Made by a program: the position numbers and the translations under genes. A stretch of 16,147 nucleotides of DNA, from assembly GCA_023412435.1 (NCBI GenBank), contig JAEYNS010000351.1, positions 1-16,147 of the forward strand, written 5' to 3'. The stretch is from Actinomycetes bacterium. Lineage in GTDB: Bacteria; Actinomycetota; Actinomycetes; Propionibacteriales; Propionibacteriaceae. Shown here one piece after another: positions 1 to 5,133 of the stretch. The notes under the pieces are model-generated. The model saw nothing but the letters and a program-made list of their open reading frames with translations. It was not told the DNA's origin and ran no database searches. How positions within the stretch are numbered: position 1 is the stretch's first letter; each line of letters begins with the position of its first letter.

Positions 1-1002
1 CTGCAGCACCGCGCCGACGCCGACGCCGACCGCGAGGACGGCCACGAACCCCCACCACAGCACCGGGTTGCCCACCCCGCCCGAGCCCGTCGCCGTGGTC
101 GGCGTCAGGTAGCTCCCGCCGGCGAGCAGGAGGGTGGCCTGGGCGGTGGCGAGCAGGTCACCGGCGGTGGCGCCCTCGGCGCCGGTCGGCAGGCTGCCGT
201 CCGGCAGCTGGATCGCGGTGAGGTAGCCGATCGCCTCGGGCTGGGCGAGGCCTGTCTCCTGCAGCGCCGACCCCAAGGTGGCGGTGGAGTTCACCGGGGC
301 GAACCCGGGCCAGGAACCGTCCTGCTGACGGCTGGCGACGGCCCACGCGACCGCGGCGTCGATCGCCGCGGTGATCTCGTCGGTGGGCTCGCCCACGGCG
401 CTCAGCCCGAGGATCGCCATCGCGGTGCTGTCGGGGTCGGCGGGCTGGCCCTCGTCGTACCCCCAGCCGCCGCCGTCAGCGGCGCGGGCGAGCAACCACT
501 CGGTCATCGGGGCGGGGATCGCGGTGTTCGTCCGGGCGAGCGCGATCAGGCCGAGGCCGGACGCGTAGGGCCCGGGGAAGGCGCCGAAGCTGCCGTCGGG
601 CTGCACTCCCGCCGCGACGGCGGCGACGAGGTCGGTGCCGCCGAAGGCACGCGGGTCGCGGTCGGTGGCCAGCGCGACGAGGGTCAGCTTCGCAGCCGCC
701 TCGGGGCTGGTGGCGTACCCGGCGGTACGAGCCTCGAGGTAGTCGGCCATCGCGTCGATGGTGGCCGCGTCCTCGGCCCGTCCGGCGGAGACCAGGGCGA
801 GCACGGCGTCGGCGGTGATCGACTCGTCGCCGAACTCGGAGGTGAGGTGGTCGCTGTCGACAAGGTTGCCGACGAGGTACCCCGCGGCGCGCTGCGCGGC
901 GGCGGTGTCGGGCTGGGCCGAGGCGATCGGCGCGACCAGGAAGAGGGATGCTGCCAGCGCCGTAGTCCCGACGGCGAGCAGACGCAGGAGAGGGGCCACC
1001 AC
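1..1002 (-). CDS. Secreted prenyltransferase-fold repeat protein under B12 riboswitch control (3' partial)
   Basis: The frame is open from GTG at 1002 to the left edge (334 codons, no stop seen). A GGAAAGGA ribosome binding site lies 4 bases upstream of the GTG. The N-terminus is a Sec signal peptide: a short Arg-containing start, a hydrophobic core (LLAVGTTALAASLFLVAP) and likely cleavage after ASA near residue 28. The mature part has squalene-cyclase/prenyltransferase-like repeats, seen as four DGS/DGGGW turns (QPDGSFGAF, DGGGWGYDEG, QQDGSWPGF, LPDGSLPTG), each followed by an Ala/Leu-rich helix. Such repeats build an alpha6/alpha6 barrel. The last about 20 residues (VLWWGFVAVLAVGVGVGAVL) form a membrane segment, so the protein is probably anchored at the cell surface. 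No LPXTG motif is visible. The B12 riboswitch upstream suggests a role in cobalamin capture; animal intrinsic factor and transcobalamin share this barrel fold. That function is inferred; the repeat family and export are well supported. Confidence 0.8.
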   Translation of the reverse strand, partial: MVAPLLRLLAVGTTALAASLFLVAPIASAQPDTAAAQRAAGYLVGNLVDSDHLTSEFGDESITADAVLALVSAGRAEDAATIDAMADYLEARTAGYATSPEAAAKLTLVALATDRDPRAFGGTDLVAAVAAGVQPDGSFGAFPGPYASGLGLIALARTNTAIPAPMTEWLLARAADGGGWGYDEGQPADPDSTAMAILGLSAVGEPTDEITAAIDAAVAWAVASRQQDGSWPGFAPVNSTATLGSALQETGLAQPEAIGYLTAIQLPDGSLPTGAEGATAGDLLATAQATLLLAGGSYLTPTTATGSGGVGNPVLWWGFVAVLAVGVGVGAVLQ

Positions 1003-1083
1003 TGTGTCCTTTCCGTGGCCTGGGGTGGCCGGGACGCAGGGTGCCGGCTCCACCCGCATTCCACGACGGGTTTGATCTGAGCC

Positions 1084-1186
1084 AGAACACGGTGCAGGCA
1101 CTCCGACTTGGCTGGCTGGGCCGGCCTCACGGCTGCGGGTCAGTGCCGGATTCGCACCGGCTTCCCCTGCAAGGGTTCAGGTGGGC
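1084..1186 (-). ncRNA. Cobalamin (AdoCbl) riboswitch
   Basis: Read on the minus strand, the conserved core appears between 1167 and 1131: GGGGAAGCCGGTGCGAATCC, then GGCACTGACCCGCAGCC and GTGAGG. This matches the cobalamin riboswitch pattern GGAA..CCGGTG.GAATCCGG..CTG.CCCGC. The B12 box follows at 1109-1092 as AAGTCGGAGTGCCTGCAC, which matches AGYCMGGAgaCCkGC with a small insertion. The outer boundaries are approximate. Between the aptamer and the start codon a further hairpin can form (ACCCG at 1054-1050 with CGGGT at 1039-1035), close to the ribosome binding site, so control may act on translation or on early termination. The only gene downstream is the secreted barrel protein starting at 1002. 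In this family the ligand normally represses expression. Confidence 0.88.
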
Positions 1187-1189
1187 AGA

Positions 1190-1195
1190 ACTCTA
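1190..1195 (-). promoter_or_regulatory. Candidate -10 element for the riboswitch transcript
   Basis: TAGAGT on the minus strand fits the actinobacterial TANNNT -10 consensus. It would place the transcript start about 7 bases downstream, just before the aptamer. No convincing -35 box is visible at 17-18 bases upstream, so this is tentative. Confidence 0.35.
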
Positions 1196-1265
1196 GTGCA
1201 TCCGCCCCCCGGGCGTCGCGCGACCGCTGCGTCCGGGGTACGGAGACGGGTGTGCCGGCAGACCG

Positions 1266-1613
1266 CTACACGTCCTGTTCGGGTCGGTCCTCGCCGCCGC
1301 TGCGGTCCTCGGTCAGGTCCTCGGAGTGGGTGTGGCCCGCGCCGGTCACGTCCTGGGTGAACTCCTTGACCTTGGCGGACGCATCCTCGGCGAAGTCTTT
1401 GGCCGCGGTGGTCGCACTGTCGGCGAACCGCTTCGCGTTCTCGGGAAGGTCTTCGGCGAAGTCCTTGGCGTGCTCACCCGCGGTGCCGGCGAATTCCTTG
1501 ATGTTGTCGATCGCCTCCTCGGCGAACTCCTTCACGTTCTCGATCGCGCCCTCGGCGATGTCCTTGATCTTGTCGAGGAAGCCGCCCCCGTCGGGGGTGG
1601 GATTCTGGGTCAT
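1266..1613 (-). CDS. Small protein of seven 11-residue amphipathic repeats (LEA/apolipoprotein-like)
   Basis: A 115-residue protein with ATG at 1613 and a GAGAGG ribosome binding site 6 bases upstream. Residues 15-91 divide without gaps into seven 11-residue units: KIKDIAEGAIE, NVKEFAEEAID, NIKEFAGTAGE, HAKDFAEDLPE, NAKRFADSATT, AAKDFAEDASA and KVKEFTQDVTG. The shared pattern is xxK(D/E/R)(F/I)(A/T) plus acidic and small residues. The N-terminal tail is Pro/Gly rich, and the C-terminal 24 residues are acidic and hydrophilic. There is no signal peptide or membrane segment. An 11-residue period matches group 3 LEA proteins, synucleins and apolipoproteins, which are disordered in water and helical on drying or on membranes. 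It lies 45 bases after the methyltransferase gene and could be read through from that operon. Function is unknown; stress protection or lipid/envelope binding is inference. Confidence 0.85.
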   Translation of the reverse strand: MTQNPTPDGGGFLDKIKDIAEGAIENVKEFAEEAIDNIKEFAGTAGEHAKDFAEDLPENAKRFADSATTAAKDFAEDASAKVKEFTQDVTGAGHTHSEDLTEDRSGGEDRPEQDV

Positions 1614-1658
1614 CTGGATCCTCTCGATACTGGAGCGGGGATCGCCCTCGGATCCAGA

Positions 1659-2276
1659 CTAGGACGCGTCGGTGACGCCGTCACCAGCGGGCTGCACGAC
1701 CAGCACACGGAACCCCTTGGCGCTCGCCTGCCGGGTGCAGGGGTAGCCGGCCTCGACCAGCCAGCGCTGCAGCGAGTCGGCGCCGAGGTTGCGTCCGACG
1801 ACCAGCCGGGCCACCCCGCCGGGGGCCAGCCGGGGCAGCCAGGCCAGCAGCAGCTCGTGCAGCGCCTGTTTGCCGATCCGGATCGGCGGGTTCGACCACA
1901 GCTCGTCGTAGCGGGCGGCGGGGTCGGCCTGGTCGGGCAGCAACGTGGTGACCCGCCCACCCACCCCGTGCCGGGCGGCATTGGCGGCGGTGAGCGCCAG
2001 CGCCCGCTCGTTGGGGTCGACGGCATCCACGGTGGCCGCGGGGCAGGCGGTGGCCAGTGCCACCGCGAGGACGCCGTAGCCGCAGCCCAGGTCGAGCAGG
2101 CGCCGTGACCCGGGACGGGGCGTCGCTTCCCGGAGCAGGACGGCGGTGCCGAGGTCGAGCCCGTCGGCGGAGAACACTCCGTCGGCGGTCTCGAACTCCC
2201 AGTCGGTGTCCCAGAACCGTGCGGCGACCAGCCGGCGGCGCTCGGGTCCCGTGGGCGTGGTGAAGTAGTGGGTCAT
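1659..2276 (-). CDS. Class I SAM-dependent small methyltransferase, RsmC/RlmG-like
   Basis: A 205-residue protein starting at ATG 2276, which overlaps the truA stop by ATGA. SAM-binding motif I is LLDLGCGYG at residues 60-68, an acidic VDAVDPNE follows at 83-90, and motif IV is SNPPIR at 128-133. The N-P-P-[IFL]-R form is typical of the MTS domain of RsmC and RlmG, which methylate N2 of guanine in rRNA. The protein is about the length of one MTS domain, so it lacks the N-terminal pseudo-catalytic half of E. coli RsmC. Co-translation with two tRNA-modifying enzymes supports an RNA substrate. The exact target base cannot be read from the sequence. Confidence 0.85.
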   Translation of the reverse strand: MTHYFTTPTGPERRRLVAARFWDTDWEFETADGVFSADGLDLGTAVLLREATPRPGSRRLLDLGCGYGVLAVALATACPAATVDAVDPNERALALTAANAARHGVGGRVTTLLPDQADPAARYDELWSNPPIRIGKQALHELLLAWLPRLAPGGVARLVVGRNLGADSLQRWLVEAGYPCTRQASAKGFRVLVVQPAGDGVTDAS

Positions 2277-3115
2277 GCCTCCTCCTGGGGACAGTCGCCT
2301 GGCAGGTCATCCGGCAGCACCCGCCGCGCCCTTGCCTGTTGTGCGCGGGCGGCGAGCTGGGCGGCCGGCGGGTAGCCGACCTCCTCCAGCACCAGCCCGT
2401 GGGCCGGCATCACCGGAACCTCGCCGCTGCGCCGGTCGGCGTCCAGCAGCCCGGTGAGCCAGGCAGCGTCACGCCGTCTCGTGCCGACCTCGACCAGGGC
2501 CCCGACCAGCGAGCGGACCATCGAGTGGCAGAAGGCGTCAGCCCTCACAGCGATCTCCACGTGGCCCGCCGGCACCCGCTGCGCGGTCACCAGCTGCAGC
2601 TCGCGGACGGTGGTCGCGCCGGCGCGGGCGCGGCAGAAGGCGGCGAAGTCGTGCAGCCCGAGCAGGGTGGAGGCTGCGGTGTTGAGCAGGCCGAGGTCGA
2701 GCGGCGCCCGGACCGCGGCGACCTGGTGACGCAGGATCGGATCGGGAACCGTGTCGGTGACCCGGTAGGTGTAGCGACGCCAGATCGCCGAGAACCGGGC
2801 GTCGAAGCCGGGCTCGGCAGGCGCCACGTGGCGCACCTGGAGGTCCTCGGGCAGCGCTCGTCGCAGCCGCCGCGCCAGGGTGGCGACGACATCCTCCGCC
2901 GGCAGATCGTCGGCGAGGTCGAGGTGGGCGACCTGACCGCGGGCGTGGACGCCGGCGTCGGTGCGTCCTGCGACGACAAGCTCCGGGCGGGTCTCCAGGC
3001 GGAGCACCCGCTGGATCCACAACTCCAGTTCGCCCTGGACCGTGCGCAGCCCGGTCTGGGCGGCCCAGCCGTGGAACCCGCTGCCGTCGTAGGCGATGTC
3101 CAGCCGCAGCCTCAT
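2273..3115 (-). CDS. truA: tRNA pseudouridine(38-40) synthase TruA
   Basis: A 280-residue cytoplasmic enzyme that converts uridines 38-40 of the tRNA anticodon stem-loop to pseudouridine. It opens with MRLRLDIAYDGSGFHGWA, the usual TruA N-terminus. The catalytic aspartate is D53 in GRTDAGVHARGQVAH. Later conserved parts include the RRYTYRV segment and FCHSMVRSLVGALVEVG. The start is ATG 3115, because the family's N-terminus begins there and the ATG overlaps the trmB stop by ATGA. The open frame continues 100 codons upstream, but that part is trmB read out of frame. The C-terminal about 30 residues (Arg/Ala rich, ending QEEA) extend beyond the usual core. Its stop overlaps the next start, so the three genes are probably translationally coupled. 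Confidence 0.95.
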   Translation of the reverse strand: MRLRLDIAYDGSGFHGWAAQTGLRTVQGELELWIQRVLRLETRPELVVAGRTDAGVHARGQVAHLDLADDLPAEDVVATLARRLRRALPEDLQVRHVAPAEPGFDARFSAIWRRYTYRVTDTVPDPILRHQVAAVRAPLDLGLLNTAASTLLGLHDFAAFCRARAGATTVRELQLVTAQRVPAGHVEIAVRADAFCHSMVRSLVGALVEVGTRRRDAAWLTGLLDADRRSGEVPVMPAHGLVLEEVGYPPAAQLAARAQQARARRVLPDDLPGDCPQEEA

Positions 3116-3834
3116 GCCGGTTCTGCCCGGCGGTAGCACAGGTCGGTGATGGTGCGGCCTGCGGCCAGGCCGCGCGCCTCGTACCGGGTGACCGGCCGGG
3201 CCTCCCAGCGGGGCGCCGGCTCCGGATCGGGCGCCAGCCGGGGCTCGCCGGCCAGCACCTCGCGGACATGGTCGGCGTAGGCGGCCCAGTCGGTGGCCAG
3301 CCGCCACCGTCCGCCGGGGACGAGCCTGTCGGCCACCAGTGCGGCGAACTCGGGGCTGACCAGGCGGCGCTTGTGGTGGCGCGCCTTGTGCCAGGGGTCG
3401 GGGAAGAAGGTCCACAACTCGGTGATGGACGCCTCCGGCAGGGCGGGCAGGGCCTGGGCGCCGTCCGCCACCGCCAGCCGGACGTTGGTCACCCCCGCCC
3501 GCTGCAGCTTCGACAAGGTGCTGGCGACCGCGGGCTCGAAGACCTCGAAGGCGAGCAGGTTCGCCTCCGGCCGGGCCCGGGCGAGGGCGGCGACCACGTC
3601 CCCGTTGCCCGAGCCGATCTCCACCAGCAGCGGCGCAGGCCTGCCGAAGACCGCGTCCGGGTCGATCCGCGTCCCTTCGGCCACCGAGGTGACCCGCTCG
3701 GCGGCGGGCAGGTCGAGCACCCAGCGGTCCCGCAGGGTGTCCCAGGCCCGCTGCTGGGACGGGTTCATCCGCGCGCTCCGCCTGACATAGGACACCACGT
3801 CGCGACGGATGCGGGTCTGGGGCATGGCCGCCAT
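3112..3834 (-). CDS. trmB: tRNA (guanine-N7-)-methyltransferase TrmB
   Basis: A 240-residue protein that uses SAM to make m7G46 in the variable loop of tRNA. The SAM site is LLVEIGSGNGD at residues 69-79. The family signature PDPWHKARHHKRRL lies at 145-158, and TDWAAYADHV follows in the C-terminal part. ATG 3834 is taken as the start with a weak GGGAA 7 bases upstream; an ATG three codons further in (3825) has no better site. It is the first gene of the trmB-truA-methyltransferase operon, with both junctions being ATGA overlaps. The upstream 136 bases separate it from the divergent yccF. Confidence 0.95.
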   Translation of the reverse strand: MAAMPQTRIRRDVVSYVRRSARMNPSQQRAWDTLRDRWVLDLPAAERVTSVAEGTRIDPDAVFGRPAPLLVEIGSGNGDVVAALARARPEANLLAFEVFEPAVASTLSKLQRAGVTNVRLAVADGAQALPALPEASITELWTFFPDPWHKARHHKRRLVSPEFAALVADRLVPGGRWRLATDWAAYADHVREVLAGEPRLAPDPEPAPRWEARPVTRYEARGLAAGRTITDLCYRRAEPA

Positions 3835-3970
3835 TCTAGGGTTCCCGGCCGGTGCCCCTGCCGGGGCCGGGTCAGGGGCGGCTCAGGGTCGTCGGGGCTG
3901 GGGTTCGCGTCCCCGGTCGGGTTACATGGATCGCGCCGGCAGCTGGCGCCGGCGGGCACGAAAGGACGTC

Positions 3971-4381
3971 ATGCGCGCACTGCTCAACCTGATCTGGCTG
4001 GTCTTCGGCGGCTTCTGGCTCGCCCTCGGCTACGTGGCGGCCGGCATCCTGGCGTGCATCCTCATCGTGACCATCCCCTTCGGCATCGCCTCCTTCCGGA
4101 TGGCCGGGTACGCGCTGTGGCCCTTCGGCAGGGCGGTGGTGTCGAAGCCGACCGCGGGCGTCGGCTCGGCGCTCGGCAATGTCATCTGGTTCCTGGTCGC
4201 GGGCCTGTGGCTCGCCATCGGCCACGTCACCACCGCGGCGGCGCAGGCGGTCACGATCATCGGCATCCCGCTGGCCATCGCCAACCTGAAGATGATCCCC
4301 GTCGCCTGCTTCCCCTTCGGCAAGGACATCGTGGATTCCCGCCTGCTGCCCCCGGGCGCTCGTCCGCTGCACTCCCTGTGA
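3971..4381 (+). CDS. yccF: YccF family membrane protein
   Basis: A 136-residue inner-membrane protein of the YccF (DUF307) family; its biochemical role is not established. ATG 3971 has an AAAGGA site 5 bases upstream. The open frame reaches back to 3809, but the family starts at MRALLNLIWL. The sequence is an internal duplication: LLNLIWLVFGGFWLALGYV (residues 4-22) repeats as LGNVIWFLVAGLWLAIGHV (68-86). Each half continues through a T-I-P-F-G-I-A or I-I-G-I-P-L-A-I-A segment to a PFG(R/K) motif at 51-54 and 115-118. It has about four membrane segments. Its TGA stop is the first codon of the tandem repeat at 4379-4425. The gene diverges from trmB; no clear promoter is visible in the 136-base gap. 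Confidence 0.9.
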   Translation: MRALLNLIWLVFGGFWLALGYVAAGILACILIVTIPFGIASFRMAGYALWPFGRAVVSKPTAGVGSALGNVIWFLVAGLWLAIGHVTTAAAQAVTIIGIPLAIANLKMIPVACFPFGKDIVDSRLLPPGARPLHSL

Positions 4382-4425
4382 CCCGGCTCACGGGGACGGT
4401 TCCTCGGCTCGGGGGGACGGACCCC
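4379..4425 (+). repeat. Stop-codon-anchored tandem repeat, two units (copy 1)
   Basis: Two 21-base units follow one another, 4379-4399 and 4400-4420, with a trailing ACCCCG. Unit 1 begins with the yccF TGA and contains CCCGGCTCACGGGGACGG. Unit 2 contains TTCCTCGGCTCGGGGGGAC. The same element with three units occurs on the minus strand at 7408-7476, again beginning at a stop codon. Each unit can fold as a short C-arm/GGCTCA/G-arm hairpin. Confidence 0.75.
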
Positions 4426-4455
4426 GACTGGTCAAGCCGGGGGAGTCGAATCCTC

Positions 4456-4461
4456 TAGGGT
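4456..4461 (+). promoter_or_regulatory. Candidate -10 box giving a leaderless marC transcript
   Basis: TAGGGT matches TANNNT and ends 6 bases before the marC GTG at 4468, so transcription would begin at the start codon. The AGGG could instead act as a ribosome binding site at that spacing. The same hexamer at the same spacing precedes gltA. Confidence 0.45.
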
Positions 4462-4467
4462 GGCGGG

Positions 4468-5082
4468 GTGATTCTGGTCGACTGGCAACTGCTGCTCACC
4501 ACCGCCGTCACCCTCTTCGTGATCGTGGATCCCCCGGGCCTGCTGCCGGTCTTCCTCGGGCTGACCAGCCCGCTCTCGCCGGCCGATCGACGGGCGGCGG
4601 CCTCCAAGTCGTCGATCGTCGCCTTCGGGGTGATCTCGATCTTCGCGGTCTTCGGTCAGCAGATCCTGGACTACCTGCATGTCTCGGTGCCTGCCCTGCA
4701 GGTCTCCGGCGGGCTGCTGCTGCTGATCATCTCGCTCGAGCTGTTGACCGGACGCGGCGGTGACCCCGTCCTGCACAAGGGCGTCAACGTCGCGATCGTG
4801 CCGCTCGGCACGCCCTTGATGGCCGGCCCGGGTGCGATCGTCGCCACCATGCTGGCGGTCCAGGCGGAGCCGTTCCCCACCGGTCACCTGACCGTGGGCC
4901 TCGCCCTGGTGATCGTGATGGGCCTGGTCTGGGTGTTCCTGCGCTACGCCGGCCTGATCCGCTCGATCCTGCGGGAGTCCGGGACGATGCTCGCCTCCCG
5001 GATCGCGGGCCTGCTGCTGGCGGCGATCGCCGTCCAGATGGTCGCCGACGGCGTGTTCGGGTTCATCGCCGCCCAAGCCTGA
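4468..5082 (+). CDS. MarC family integral membrane protein
   Basis: A 204-residue protein of the MarC/UPF0056 family with about six membrane segments. The first holds VIVDPPGLLPVFLGLT, the family's conserved DPxGxxPxF region. Others are IVAFGVISIFAVFG, VSGGLLLLIISLELL, a glycine/proline-rich GTPLMAGPGAIVATML segment, VGLALVIVMGLVWVFL and IAGLLLAAIAVQMVADGVFGFI. The family was named from the mar locus of E. coli, but a role in antibiotic resistance was not upheld, and its transport substrate is unknown. GTG 4468 is the start because it begins the first membrane segment and sits 6 bases after TAGGGT. The gene converges on the EF-G-like gene with a hairpin between them. Confidence 0.9.
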   Translation: MILVDWQLLLTTAVTLFVIVDPPGLLPVFLGLTSPLSPADRRAAASKSSIVAFGVISIFAVFGQQILDYLHVSVPALQVSGGLLLLIISLELLTGRGGDPVLHKGVNVAIVPLGTPLMAGPGAIVATMLAVQAEPFPTGHLTVGLALVIVMGLVWVFLRYAGLIRSILRESGTMLASRIAGLLLAAIAVQMVADGVFGFIAAQA

Positions 5083-5087
5083 CCTGC

Positions 5088-5127
5088 CTCGTCCGGGGGC
5101 CGGCGCCGTCGGCGACCCCCGGACGAG
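5088..5127. terminator. Bidirectional hairpin terminator between marC and the EF-G-like gene
   Basis: A perfect 12-bp inverted repeat: CTCGTCCGGGGG at 5088-5099 and CCCCCGGACGAG at 5116-5127, with a 16-base GC-rich loop. It fills the 51-base gap between two convergent stop codons (5082 and 5134). There is no T tract on either side, as is common in high-GC actinobacteria, so termination is inferred from position and stem quality. Confidence 0.75.
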
Positions 5128-5133
5128 CCTCCC

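Noticed and set aside
476..1130. Two minus-strand ATG-initiated frames at 476-1090 and 684-1130
   Set aside because: They run through the riboswitch and are Arg/Pro-rich shadows; the GTG-initiated frame at 1002 has a ribosome binding site, signal peptide and repeats.
3116..3415. 100-codon N-terminal extension of the truA frame
   Set aside because: It is trmB read out of frame; the TruA family start MRLRLDIAYDGSGF and the ATGA overlap fix the start at 3115.
3835..3970. Possible promoter or operator in the trmB/yccF divergent gap
   Set aside because: GC-rich direct and inverted pieces such as GCGCCGGC are present, but nothing resembles a promoter pair or a significant palindrome.
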